Origin: Chromobotia macracanthus
Lineage: Eukaryota; Chordata; Actinopteri; Cypriniformes; Botiidae
DNA length: 64,000 bases
Direction: 5' to 3'
Assembly: GCA_036877525.1 (NCBI GenBank)
Contig: JAZGTH010000058.1
Location: 10,944,501-11,008,500, forward strand
The first letter of the stretch is position 1. Each line of letters begins with the position of its first letter. Position numbers and translations under genes: made by a program. Positions 24,292-37,600 of this stretch are shown here, piece after piece. A model generated the notes under the pieces. It made no database searches, was not told where the DNA came from, and saw only the letters and a program-made list of their open reading frames with translations.

Positions 24292-27200
24292 TCTGTTAAG
24301 TATAGTGCAGTGTTCTGCAGTAGACTTGGGCCAGGTTCACGTCTAAGGGGCAGGGCCGGGTTCAGAGGTTGGTCTGGATATTGCCATCTGTTATCACAGC
24401 GAGCCACTGCAGTAATCTTGTTTGTTGGTGTGTGTGTGTGTCTGTGTCATGTGTTTGCAACCGGACACTTGTGTTGATTTGCATCATAGGTTTGGTAGTG
24501 TAGGTGAAGTTATACTCTGGCAAGTTCTAGCTAAAAGAATTGTTATATCACAAACATTGCTGTACCATCTGGTGTTGTCTTCACAAAACAAAAACAAAGT
24601 CCAGAAAACTGTGGTGAAGGTCTGGAAGTCTGAAATCATTCCGGTGTGACATACTCCGATGGAAAAAGGAAATTGCTGTTGTCTGTGAGAAACTTCCCTC
24701 TCCCAGAAAGCGATGACTGTGATGTCATAGGCCGGTTGCTGTGGCGCTTCCTTAGTGACAGCTGTATTGAATGAGACCCCTGCCCCTCTCCATGAAATAA
24801 TGACTATTGTGCTTCAGAGTATTTTTAAGACGAGAGCTGTGAGGAGCTCCTGAGGAGCCGTGAGAATGTTGTATCAGTATTTCATTGAGCACAGCTCCCT
24901 CTGCGAGGAGACGGGGAGGGCCACCAGCCAGTCCTCCAAGTCAAATATTGATTGGTTGCCTGGCAACTGATTCCCGCTGTGTGGTCCGGTTGCAATCATA
25001 GCAACACTGTCTACCCAGGAAGTGAAAAAACTTCCTGATGTTGTCACGCAGCAAGTTATAAGCAGTTGTTTTTATATCCAAGCGCTATCAGTTTACTTTT
25101 TAATCTTCTTGTCTTTATAGCCAGTGTATTGAAATGCTGCCATTTTTTGAAACAGTAAGGGATGGATCTGTTTCGCCAGCAAACAGAATCTGGCAGTTTA
25201 TCATAAGTGATTTTACAGGGCAACAATGGTATCAGAAATTGCCTGTAATTTTCCCTAATCTATCCACACACAGGTTCATACACCGAATACTGAAGGGACT
25301 CTTTGTCAGTACTCTGTTCTCGTTTCTCTCATGCTTGATCAACCGCCTCATTCCAGCTTCTCACATGATCTCCTGAAGTAATGTAGAGTCACGTGATTAC
25401 ATCCCTGAGGACAAAACTGATAACTGTTTGAGTCTCTGTGGCCCATTGTGCGGTTTTGTTTTAGAGTTTTTCTCGTCAGTGGGACTTTCAGCCTGTATGA
25501 GGATTTTTAATGCATGTATGTAAATATATAATTCTCATTCTAACGCCAACAAACAGCAAATTCCACTGCTGTTGTTGCGTTTGGTTGTCGTCAGTATTTT
25601 AACCCTGTTGGTGTTTGTTGGAAATGTGAAAATGACAGTTCAACAGCAAACTTAATAATGTTTTGTAATGTTGTAAACCAGCCCTGATACACAATGATGC
25701 CAATTTTTCACTATCAGCCTCAAACCAGTTCTGTCACCTACTGGTTGCCACATAACAGCCATCAAACACATACTACAGAACTGTGACGTGTGCTGTAGAG
25801 TAATTTCACAGTGGGCACGGCACAGTCCATGATTAGTGACCTTTATATACGTGTAAGCTCAAACGAATCGTTCGTTATCCTGTCACATGACCTACTTTAG
25901 ACTCATTTGTTTACATCTCAGGGCTGTTACCTGGACACCTACACGTCTCTCTCATTGGCAGTCAGCCTGGAATGTGTGTGCAGCGCCTTCTAGTGTAATT
26001 AACCAGAACACTTCTGAACCAGAACACACATATAATAACTTCAAATGAGGTTCTTGATGATAGAAACTGTTTCTGCAGTGAGATTCGATTCGTCTTGTTC
26101 TAGTATCTGCTTTTAAAACTGTGGCCTGTGATTGTACGTGAAGTTCATTACAGTTAAGCGTGGCTGGGCAAGTGAGGTTATGTAATGACTCAGAACAGTT
26201 ATTATAAAAGCATCCCAGTCACTCAGTCAACCACAATCCATCACAGTGCATCATAACACAGTGGGTGGAAATGATGCTTTGTCTTTTCCAAATGTGAAAG
26301 CTATGATGCATTGATGAAACCTTTTCCCAGTTTATCCTGTTCTGAAATGAGGTCACACAACCTGTACTGTTGATTAACTGAACCTTTATTGTTAATTGTC
26401 TATTTTCATTCTAGCATCATAAGAACAAACAGGTGTGTGATTGTCTTTGGGACTAATTCTATGAATGTGTTGTAGGTATGGTATCAGGCCGGAGAACGTG
26501 ATCATATATGGGCAGAGCATCGGCACGGTTCCTTCCGTTGATCTCGCCTCACGGTACGAGAGTGCTGCCGTCATCCTCCACTCCCCTCTGACCTCAGGCA
26601 TGCGAGTGGCTTTTCCTGACACCAAGAAAACCTACTGCTTTGATGCCTTTCCCAAGTGAGTCTCTTTCTCTCTTATCTTACACTCATCAGCTGCTTTTTC
26701 TGGTTCTGCTGTCTAAACAGTATTGTGCTCGGGATAAGAGATTGTTTTCAGAAGCTATGTTTATGGATGTGTGTGTAGAAGACATCTGGTTGGATCATCT
26801 GTTTTGGTGCCCCATATAGCCATTGCTGTGTGATTGTCTGCCCTCTAGTGACAAATATTTAAACCAGTAATTTAGAATTTGTATTTTTTATGCATTTTGA
26901 GAGAACCATGTTAATGGTCCAACATATTTTTGGCATAGAATCTGATTTCAGCTGAGATTTACGTTTTTCTGATAATTACAGATTTTTTTTATTACAAAAG
27001 AAAAACCATTTCAGAGGGGCAGATAGATGATGTATTATCTTGGAGTTTACAAGACAATTTTTTCATTTGAATAATGTGAATCAGCCTAGTAAGACCAGCA
27101 ATGTACTCTAAAACTGAAGTTTTATATTCATATTCTCTTTAATAACATTCATTAAAACTTTAGACAAATAAAAATCACTTTTATAACTTTAATTGTTAGC

Positions 27201-27621
27201 TGACAAAATTCTCATAATGGAAACAATCACACTTAAACCCTAAGTATACGCTTAATATTTTTCATCAATCACAAACAAACTAGAATAAAGATGTTTAGTA
27301 TTACAGTAGCTCCTGGTCTCTCCTGCACATTGTTTTTCAAATCACATAATGTTGATTTGTGTGTCTGCAGTGAACTTACTTGTTTGGGTTTTTTTCTACA
27401 GTATTGATAAGATCTCTAAGGTCTCCTCTCCAGTGCTGGTGATCCACGGTACAGAAGATGAGGTGATAGATTTCTCTCATGGTCTGGCCCTGTATGAGCG
27501 CTGCCAGCGGCCCGTAGAGCCTCTCTGGGTGGAGGGGGCAGGCCACAACGATGTAGAACTGTATGGACAGTACCTGGAGCGCTTGAAACAGTTTGTGGCA
27601 CATGAACTTGTAAACTTATAA
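20857..27621 (+). CDS. abhd17b: Alpha/beta-hydrolase domain protein 17B, depalmitoylase, complete
   Basis: Serine hydrolase that removes palmitate from membrane proteins; ABHD17 family members depalmitoylate N-Ras and PSD-95 at the plasma membrane and endosomes. Coding exons: 20857-21323, 26476-26655, 27402-27621; 867 nt, 288 aa plus TAA, the same length as human ABHD17B. The N-terminus has a cysteine cluster (Cys10, 11, 14, 15, 18) that is itself palmitoylated in this family and anchors the protein to membranes. The catalytic triad is complete: Ser170 in GQSIG, Asp235 in HGTEDE and His264 in GAGHND. An oxyanion-side FSHGNA motif lies near residue 91. Introns of 5.2 kb and 0.75 kb split the hydrolase fold. 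The C-terminus, ELVNL, matches the family. Confidence 0.96.
21455..21565 (+). repeat. Repeat P1, degraded left fragment, in an abhd17b intron
   Basis: Starts CTTAAAGGGACAATTACC and retains TGTTTACTCACCACTG and CTTCTGTGAACACAAAG, which align with the P1 left half. Confidence 0.55.
23035..23290 (-). repeat. Interspersed repeat R1, copy 2, inverted
   Basis: Read on the minus strand this matches 5938-6225 through TTTGTTGTTATGCTGG, the CATCCTGATAG stretch and AAAGTAAAGTGCTCTAAATA, and it ends in the same GCTAGC-rich tip. It lies in abhd17b intron 2. Confidence 0.7.
23499..23800. repeat. CAGCTAAC element (M1), copy in abhd17b intron 2
   Basis: Contains the family blocks CATTCTCAGACTGTTGGCTA, CTTGCAGTAATGTTA, AGTAGTTAGTGGAACGTTTT and TACTTAATAGGGAACTTTAG. 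The terminal repeats are worn (CCCAGC / TTGTTAG). Confidence 0.7.
24250..24289. repeat. (CA)n microsatellite
   Basis: About 19 CA dinucleotides within abhd17b intron 2. Confidence 0.9.
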
Positions 27622-28225
27622 AGAAGACCTCAAAATCAGAACTGATCTCATTTCATGAACGTCCCCTGAAGCTCAGCTGGCAACTGTGAACGTCACTACG
27701 TTTTTCTCAGCTGTTTAATTGTTCCTGTCTAGTTTAGTTGAACTACCAGTGGTATATGGCACATGTGAGTCCTTACTGGTGTTTGTGTACCTGCACTGGA
27801 GTGTGTGAGGGTTTGCTGATTCAGTAGCCCATCGTCAGGATCTTTGGTACGTCTTGATTCTGTGTACTGAAGAATCAAACAAAGTCATTCACAGGTGACA
27901 CTCTTCTCCTATTTTTGCTGTATGTGTGTCATAAGACCGTGTAATAAACATAGTGGAGAACTGAACGAAGAGATGCAACATTGTGACAGACATTTGCCGT
28001 GTAGTGATGCCAAATATTCAGTACTGTACTTTGTTCTGAACTTCTGTGTGTTACTAATGTTACTGGACATTTGTATGAATGTTTCTAGAACGTCTGCAGT
28101 GTGTACAGTCTGTAATTTTCTTCAGCGTTGTCTTTTCCTCAGAGTTCTGTACACTTACATGTTTTATCCTGTGTTCAATAACACTGTTTTAACTTTCAAA
28201 TAAATAAATATGAATTTTCAAATAT
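27622..28225 (+). other. abhd17b: abhd17b 3' UTR with polyadenylation signals
   Basis: About 600 bp follow the stop and end in overlapping AATAAA hexamers at 28199-28204 and 28203-28208. The open frame at 27895-28203 lies inside this UTR and is not credible as a protein. Confidence 0.65.
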
Positions 28226-29840
28226 AAAGACTTTTGGATTGTGGCTGCAGTAGCCCAAACTGAACACACTGAATCTACTTAAACGGTGCAATTCAATATC
28301 AAAATTCTTTCTTCACTATATGTATCTATCAAAAAGCTTGACAACTACCCATCAGTCCTCTATAAAACACAAATGCTGTTGGTAACTCCTGATTCTGAAT
28401 CATCACTGTTTTTAGTTCAGATGTTATGTTCACTTCTCAGATGAAACTCATATAAAGAGCACACAACTGTTTTCTCATGTCATGAAGCTCTTAATGTGGA
28501 CCTCTTCTGCAGAACTGATCAGGGTTGATGTAAATGTTTTCTTTATATTATCCTTTTACTGGCTGAAACATCTGATGAGTTTGACTGGATGTGACTGAAG
28601 AAATAAACGATGACAGAACTTTGTAAATCTCCAGCATATAAACATGCTTGTCACCCTGTTCTGCTCTGTAAATAATTTGAACTTTTGATTGGATGATGTT
28701 TTATTAATTTCCTGAATGACTGTACTTTTAACTGGTAATGATTCTGTTGTTACTGATGTAACTTCTTTTATTATTATTATTATTATTGTGTATGGCACAG
28801 AAAAAGTTTTAACTGGTCAGATTAATGTTCCAATTAATGTTGGCAGATTAATTTTTTTTGTAAAAAAATTGCTGAACTGTATATAATAATGATATTGATA
28901 ATAGTTATAATACAGAAATGAAAATAAACAAATTTCAAAGGCTAGAGAGCTGAAAAAAATGAAATCAATTTTTGTGATGAAGCTCATTTGTGTAGCGACC
29001 TCTAGTGCTCAATATGAATCAGTAAGTATTGTTTTCTAAATTAAGTTTGTAAGGGTTTCTTGTTCTTAATTGGTTGGTTACCAGTTTAAGTTAGTTTGTT
29101 ATAGACCCAAATGGAAGTATGAACTTCTGCTTTAGCAGTCCAGATCCCTAACCAACAGACTAGCAACATCTAGTGCAATCATTTATATCAGTCAGTGAAT
29201 ATACAGTATAGATATACAGTAGTGTTAGGCTCTTACTGTATATAGTAATACAAGCTCTTTTTAAAAGGTATGTAGTTAACTCAACATCCTCACAGATTTA
29301 TTTTGAACAGTGATGTAAACCTTTCATATTTTCACTTTACACAGTCTGTTAATGGTCCATTTGTGCATCAAATGATCTGAACCTTCAGAGATGTGAACAT
29401 GGGACACTGTTGTCTAATGAACATCTTATCCATTGATCATTTACAACCCTGTTAAATTTACTGTGAATTATAAATCTTAATAAATTATAAAGTCATTCAT
29501 TTAAAATGTTAGTGCAGTATGCAGCATAAGGAGGAAAACCTCTTTGATTTTAGACTGATGTGTTTAAAAGATGTCACTGATAGGGCTTCTCATAACTACT
29601 TCCATGACTGCTCACAGGTTTCCTTCATGAGCTGCATGGAGATCTTGAAGCTACACTCCGCGACTTCGCCTCTCTGCTGCCGCCTCTGGTTGAAACATGC
29701 AATTGCGGGTCAAACTGAGAAATCAGACCCGAACAAACTAAACCATTAAAACTGTGTGAATGAACAGCGTGTCTGTGAGGTGGTGTGACACCGAATGCGT
29801 GTTAAACACGAACTGGTTTAAAGATAAAGACCAAACAGGA
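28225..29840. other. Intergenic DNA between abhd17b and cemip2
   Basis: AT-rich sequence with no supported gene and no clear repeat family; it has short poly-T/A tracts and an (ATT)n run near 28768-28787. Confidence 0.5.
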
Positions 29841-29844
29841 GAAC

Positions 29845-30113
29845 TATGACGTCAACCTCTCGCACCTGACCAATTAGAGGAGGCGTCGGCCCCGAGGCCC
29901 CGCCCCTTTGAGCTTCCGCGGCGCGCCCTCCGCGAGCCGCACCCGGACGGGCCGGACGACTTCAGCGGGACCGACGACGTCGTGTGGCGGACTGATGGGT
30001 GTCGTCTCCCGGTTCAGTCACACAGGTGTGAACCGGCGGACGGTGACACACCTGCACCTCAGTGTCCGTGTGAGGGACCGATCTCAGATCAGCGTCTCTT
30101 TATTCAGGACTCG
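29845..30113 (+). promoter_or_regulatory. cemip2: cemip2 CpG promoter and non-coding exon 1
   Basis: A palindromic CRE (TGACGTCA, 29847-29854), a CCAAT box (near 29870) and a GC box (CCCCGCCCC, near 29899) lie in order before a very CpG-rich stretch. A consensus donor GTGAGT at 30114 closes an untranslated first exon, which would splice to 31607. Start sites are inferred. Confidence 0.6.
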
Positions 30114-30189
30114 GTGAGTTTATGGCATTTACTGGAGGATCCGAGTCAAGATTTGAGTAGAAACAAAAGAAAAGAAAAGAAAGTTTGAT

Positions 30190-30192
30190 GAT

Positions 30193-30286
<94 letters not shown>

Positions 30287-30332
30287 TGTGTGTGTGTGAG
30301 TGTGAGAGAGAGAGAGTGTGTGTGTGAGAGAG

Positions 30333-30424
<92 letters not shown>

Positions 30425-30468
30425 TGTGTGTGTGAGAGAGAGAGTGTGTGTGTGTGTGTGAGAGAGAG

Positions 30469-30510
<42 letters not shown>

Positions 30511-30522
30511 AGTGTGTGTGTG

Positions 30523-30558
<36 letters not shown>

Positions 30559-30591
30559 TGTGAGTGTGAGAGTGTGTGTGTATGAGTGTGT

Positions 30592-30638
<47 letters not shown>

Positions 30639-30700
30639 TGTGAGAGAGTGTATGTGTGAGAGATGTTGTGTGGGTGTGTGTGTGTGAGGTGTGTGTATGG

Positions 30701-30742
<42 letters not shown>

Positions 30743-30760
30743 TGTGTGTGTGTGTGTGAG

Positions 30761-30830
<70 letters not shown>

Positions 30831-30874
30831 AGTGTGTGTGTGTGTGAGAGTGTGTGTGTGTGTGTGTGTGTGTG
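30190..30874. repeat. Compound (TG)n/(GA)n microsatellite in cemip2 intron 1
   Basis: Nearly 700 bp of pure purine-alternating sequence: long (TG)n runs broken by short (GA)n blocks that recur as GAGAGAGAGA modules. It gives a 261-codon minus-strand His-Thr frame and a plus-strand Cys-Val frame; both are artefacts. Confidence 0.97.
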
Positions 30875-31626
30875 ATGATGTTCATTCAGACTGAAGCTGT
30901 AATATGTTCATATGTGATACACTTTGATGCACAAATCGTCTGTCTGTATCTGTTCATTCAGTGTGTCTCACCTGGACAGGTACAGCACACATGCCAGTCC
31001 TCTCTTAATGTACTACACCACCTCTCTGTGTACTGCGAATGAAGCTCTCAGTGTCGTCCAGTCGTCCTCTCAGTCTGTGTTCATTCACAATTCACACTTT
31101 TAAAATGTGATTTCATTCCTGTGAAAAGAGAGTTGAGAGCAGAAGACACATTAAAGCATGAGTAGCGATTCTGCAAGGAAATTTGTGAGGGATGTGTCTA
31201 GATGTAATCGCTGGACTTCTGTGTCAGATCAGTGTTTATACTGTGCTCCACTTTACTGTGTTTTATCAAAGCAAGGAACAATTATTGTAATGGTTTATTA
31301 GGAAACTGGCAATGGGTCAACCTGCGAAAGTTAACATGATTCGTTTCTTTTTCTCTAATGGCCAAAAAGCTTAGAAAAGAGTTTTGTGATTGATTTAGCC
31401 CCAGAGAATCCAACATGTGTTTATAAAAGCATTAGGAAATTGTTTTGTGCCAGTTTGTGCCAGCCTGACCGGGCATCAAGTCTTGAGTTTATGGCAGAGT
31501 AGCTTTGTAATCGTCCGGTTTGGTTAAGACTTTCTTAACAGTGTTACTCTACAGCAATCTATTTTTTTGAATCGCTCATTTTTGTGTTGTGTTGTTTTTC
31601 TTGTAGAGGTGGCAGACAGTTGTATC

Positions 31627-34600
31627 ATGCAGATGAATGATGGCTCCAGCAGTCTCTCCATTTTTATGGCTGCTGTCAATGGAAATGCTCAGCGGTCGTC
31701 AGGTTATGTTCCAGGCAGGATTGTTCCAGTTCGTTCTCCACCCCCGAGCAAAGCTCCTCATCCACCCCCACTGAAGCCCCAGGCCACGCCCCCCGCCCGG
31801 CCTTTGGTTTTTAATCTGTCTGAAGATGACAGCAGGAGAAAACGACAGAAGCAGCAGAGGAAGAACACATACATCTGTGCTGGTGTCTTCTTGGGGCTTT
31901 TCCTCCTGATCCTCATACTCATTCTCATCCTCATCCTCAGTCTGACCTCCAAAGATGTTTTGGATGGTAAGACATGATTTGTTTGTGGCTGCTTGCATCC
32001 TTTTGTTCCATCAGATTTCGGTAATCTCTGCCTAACTGTGGTCCAGGTGCAATAAGAAATCTGAAAAGTTCTGTCCACATTCTGAAACTGATGAAAGCTC
32101 AAACTTGACTCCTGATGCCTGTCTGCATGTGCTGTATTCTGTGTAGTCTTAATCAGAAGTCAATCATTTTTAGGCGATAAAATTTCCCGCATCTTTTTGT
32201 AGAGAACTGCCCTCATCACAACCCTGCACTGCAGAGCTGGAATCCAGGTCATGATCCCAACAAGGCAGCAGTGGTTCACCGTGATCAGCATTACTGTCTG
32301 GATTCATCTGCCACTCTGTACTCTCTCACCATCCAGGCGGGAGGTAAGATGATGTTAGGGCTGTGGAATTGATTTTCAGTGTCACTTTTGGCTTCTTGTG
32401 TTATATTTATAACAGTATATAGCATATTTAATTAGTTAAATTAGTATTTATTTATGTTATGTTTTACATTTTTATTTGTTTTTCAGTGTAGTCCACCATG
32501 ACAAAGACAAGATTTTATTTCTTTTCTAATTCAATGAATACACGTTGTTTACAAAGTCAGTAATTAATCGTGTTCAATAATCTCAGTATTGGCTAAAATA
32601 ATCAAGCAGCTCCAGATAATTTGTTAAATCTATAGAAATGTTTGACAGCACAATGAAGTGACCGTTGCAAAACATCTTGACTTGTTATTTATCCCACATT
32701 TCTGCGGTTATTCTTTATTATTCTTTTTTTAGGTTCAGTTGTCTTTGCCGATGACAACACTGGCTCTAAAAACATTACATTACGGACACGCCACATTTCG
32801 ATCGAAGACGGCGGCGCTCTCCATATCGGAGCTCCAAAATGCCGCTATCGCTCCCTGGCCACTATCACTCTGATTGGCCGGTCTGACGAGACCACTGTGA
32901 CTGAGGTACCTGGGATGGGGCGCAAGTTTTTGGGCGTGTATGGCGGAGGAACCCTGGAGCTCCATGGATTGGAGAGGCCGTCTTGGACCTTTCTCACTCG
33001 TACAGTACCCTCTTCAGGTTTGGCTACCGGTGGCCATTTCTTCCATAAGAACTTCAGTCGTGGAATTAACCTGCGGGTGGTCGATCAGGACACAGCTAAA
33101 GTTCTGCTTGTCGACCGTTTCGATACGCATGACTCTCGTAACGACAGTAAGAGGCTGAGCACGCTACTGAGGGCTCTGCCTGCTGGACGCATCATTGCTC
33201 TTGCTGTCGGAGATTCAGCAGTTAAGAGTCTGTTGGATGAGACTAAGAGAACCATCCACGATCGACTTGGCAGCACTCATGTCTATGATCTCAAATACAG
33301 GTGAATAAAGACCATGTGAAACTGCACAGAACCTCAAGTTATAAAAATTACTCTATCACCATCTCTGTTTGAAACATCAAATTGCAGGTTACATTACTTA
33401 CCTTTCTTTACATATGTTGAAGTCAAATGAACTGAGCTGAAACTATAAATCATTTATGTAAGCTTAGAGTTGTGAATTGGGGTAAGGTAAGAGCGTGTTG
33501 AATGCTGATCTATCATGTACTTGATCAACAACTGATTTTTGTTAATTTTTAACAAAAAAGTTGTGGATTGAAGCCAGACCTAATTTGGGTAGACATGGGA
33601 ACTACGCATGTTTGATTCAGTGTTCCAGCTGGAGTCTGTGACTCAAAAATCTTGGGTTAAAAACCCCCAAATTCAGTTTTCTGTTAAATAATTAGACCGT
33701 TAAACCAAGAAAAGCAAGAAAATATCTGGTGAACTCATGGTTATTTAGTAAATCAACACAGAATTGTGGAAGTTGTTGCTGACACCTTTTAACTCTGGAA
33801 CAGTGTCCTATGATTGTTTAGGAGAAAAGTTTTCAGTTTGTGTTTTTTGATTGTGGAAGATGTTATAAGTTCAGAAAATGTGTGACAATTTAGTGAAGAT
33901 TTACTCTTTCATCATTTTTAATGATGTTTAATGTTTAAAAATGGAAACAGACTGAACAAAAGTGGATTTCCAAGTTGGTCGGATGTAATGGCTATTCTGA
34001 AAAATACAACATAATATCACATTTGTGGCAGCTAAAACAACACAAATGCAAAATAATCTAATATGATTTATGATGTGTGGCCATCAGAGACATCCTGCCA
34101 CTCAACAGCAGAGCAAATAAGAGTATGTAGAGTATTGTATATTTTACATGTTTCATCCTACAGTCATCAAATGCACATAACACGGCCTTATTGGTCTCTG
34201 TGTGACTAGTTAGTCACTCTGTTTATCCACAAAGATAAACTGTAGACACACCTTTAATAGAGGCAGAGGTAAACGAAACACTGTTTTCTCTGTGTATACT
34301 GACAGTCTGTGTGTCAGTATAACAAACAGCACTTATGTCATAGCTGTTGTTAAAACAGAGGGAAGTGTGTCAGAGGGAAACTAATACAACGACAGCATGC
34401 GGTACCAAGATACACCCTCAAAACGAAACAGTTTTGTGTTTTGTCCTATTTTCTCCTTTTCGTCTTTGCTTACAGGGATTCCTCAGGCAGAAATGAGAAT
34501 TGTTATCACTTACTAAACTCTTTCATTCTTCTGTGAAGCACAAAATGTTTCTCCACCTCAAGTCTCCATTCACTCGTACTCTGAGGAAGATGATGTCATG

Positions 34601-37600
34601 AAGTCAGGAAGCTGGTTCCACAGAATAAAGTTACAAAATAATCAAATCTCCCCTCAGTGGAGTGATGCGCTCTTTTCACAGCACTTCAGGTCTAGCTAGA
34701 TAAATAATACGAGAGAAGGATCCATTTAGCCCTTTTTTATCCCCCTTTAAAGAGTTTTTTTTATGCCTGCAGTTTTGTTTTTTCCATCATTTCATTGATA
34801 AGTGATATCTGATCATGGCTTGTACATGGGGTGTGTTGACATCTTCACTGTTAATTTAGATTGTACGTTACTGCCGTTGTGTAATTGACTCTTGAGTATC
34901 TTATGCCTTGACTTCAGGCAGGTTAGTCCATAAATACACCTTTTAACATAAACTGTGGCTGTTTGGATGTATAAAAATCCAACGTGCCACTGAATTTCTC
35001 AGCAGAATACATATTCTGGCAGCTGGGTTTGCAATCAGATATTTGTATAACTGGATGTTTAATGTCATGTTTTCGGTTCTTCATTGTTCTTTTAGACAGG
35101 CCTGGGCCTTGGTCTCTGTCATTGACGGAGGGAACGGTTCTTGCTCTGAGGACGTACGAGAACATGAGAACCACAATACAGATGGGAAGGCGCTGGCTCA
35201 CCGAGACTTCATCACCGTGGATGGGGTGCATTTCACTGTTACTGCATATAGTGAATGGAGAAACGGTACGTTACCGAGTGACCTAATATAAAAAATCAAA
35301 ACAAAATAACAGGATTGCATTATATGTTTGAAAGGGGGTAAGTGTGTAATTTTTATGCCATTGGCAACACTGAACGCAGTTGTAAAACATGTTTGTAATG
35401 ACATGAGGGTGAGTAAATGATGGAAGATTTTTCATTTTTGTGTCAACTATCCCTTTAAGTGTACATTAGGCACCCCTTGACCCTGACTGGTCTTTCTTTT
35501 GTTGTGAAGGGTACCCAAAATCAGGTCTCCAAGTGGATGCAGTAGATAAAGTGGTTCTGAATCTGTTAGATGATGTCAGCAGCTGGAAACCGGGCGATCG
35601 GGTTGTGGTGGCCAGCACAGATTATTCTATGCATCAGGCTGAGGAATTCACTTTACTCCCTTGTCCACACTGTAACAGGAAACAGCTCCGGATTCAAGGT
35701 GAGATGTTGGCAAAGCGGTTTGTCCTATTGGCAAAGCGGTTGTCTGCTGATTTTCACTCCAGAAGGACACTGTGTCCACTGCAGCCATGTGTAAAGGGCA
35801 GTTTGAAAGTGTGGACGGATTGATTTCCTGCCTTCATTAGCTTTGTTTTTATTTGCAGTTAGGTTAAAGAATTTCACCTTGCAGGTTTGGTCAGTATGTG
35901 AGGTGTTGATCTGCAGCAGTTTACCAGAACTCAGTTGTTTTATAAGGGAGTCACTGAACATAATCATACTTTCAGGGATCATCAGTCAGTCAGCAGTTTT
36001 AATGGGGATTGTATGTGTGAATTTCTCAGGAAAGCCTCAGTTCACTCACGTGGGAGAGATACTGGATGGTGTGGACATGCGTGCAGAAGTGGCTCTGCTC
36101 TCAAGAAACATCCTTATTCACGGAGAGATGGAAAAGTCCTGCTACGGAAACAACTGGTGCCAATACTTCAGTCACGACACATTTGGGGGACACATCAAGG
36201 TGTGTTGTGTGCATGCGCGGTATGCACGCGGTGTAAGTGAATACATGTTTGTTTGTTTAACAGTAAGCTGTCTGGTACTGTGAAATGGAGAAATCACAGG
36301 TTATAAACCTTCGATTGCACATGCTTATTTAGAAAATCACTTTATGAATGAAACTGAAAGCAATAACAAACCTTTGGGTATATTTAAATGTCGTTTTCTG
36401 TCTTTTGTTCATCTTTTCATCTATATTCAAGTGTACTTCTTTTAAATCACAAAAACAATGAAAAAACACTTTCAGCAGATATGCACTTAAAATGTCGAGT
36501 AAAACAGACCAAAAATATTGATTACTCACTCATTTTGTCCAAGTATTATAAATGCGTTTCTGTCCAATAAAATGCTATCTGGCATTAACTAGCAATAGCA
36601 AGTCCATATGTTTACACAGGAAACACAACTGTATTTGCCATGTTTCAACTGAATGTGGTCTTAAACGAACACTTCAGGGGTTTGGTGTTGTAAGACTCTT
36701 TTAATCTCATTTGTTTTTGTATGTTCAGGTTTTAGGAAAGTTCTCTTCGGTACACCTGTCTCAGGTAGAGCTAAAGAACATGGGTCAGCAGAGACAGAAG
36801 GGCAGATACCCTGTGAACTTTCACAGGTGTGGAGATGTGGACCAGCGCGGGGGATACAGTGACCCTGCATATGTGGACTCTCTCTCCATCCATCACTCCT
36901 TCTCTCGATGTGTCGGCATACATGCCACCAACGGCCTGCTGGTATAACACAATATTAAACACGCAATCTTGCCTATATGCTGTATTTTATTATTAATGGT
37001 ATTATAGTTATTATATAATCTTTTGTGCATTAATTCACTTTCTTTAAAAAGTATTATTCTGACATAGAGTTACATGCCTGTTTTAATATGTTCCCATGGC
37101 GAAAAACTGAAGGGGAAATTTAAATAAAACTTGAAAAAGTCATTTACTTGCCCTCATCTCATTCCAAACTTGTATGACTTTTTTGCTTCTGAGGAACACA
37201 AAAGAAGATATTTTTGGAAGATATTTATGGAAGTCAATGGCATCCATTGATGCCATTGTATGGGCACAAAACTACTGAGACATTTCTCAAAATATGTCTC
37301 AGTCTCAAAAAAGATCTCCTTTTGTGTTCAACAGAAGAAAAAACAGGTTTGGAATGACATGAGGGTGAGTACATGATGGAAGAATTTTCTTTTTGGGTGA
37401 ACTATCTCTGTGAAACAGTAATATATTAATAGTAATATATTGTGTTGTGTAAATATCACTTTAAGATTCTGGCCATGTTTTTTATTGCAGGTTAGGGACA
37501 CGGTTGGCTATGACACGCTGGGACATTGCTTCTTCCTGGAGACTGGGATTGAGCAGAGAAACATGTTTTTCCATAACCTGGGCTTGTTAACCAGGCCAGG

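Larger units (their letters stand above)
21324..26475 (+). other. abhd17b: abhd17b intron 2
   Basis: A 5.15-kb intron with no nested gene that I can support. It contains a degraded P1 repeat (21455-21565), R1 copy 2 (23035-23290), a CCCAGC-type element (23499-23800) and a (CA)n tract (24250-24289). Minus-strand exons of a C9orf85 orthologue were looked for here and not found. Confidence 0.6.

Noticed and set aside
30100..30885. 261-codon minus-strand His-Thr open frame and the plus-strand Cys-Val frame
   Set aside because: Product of the (TG)n/(GA)n microsatellite.
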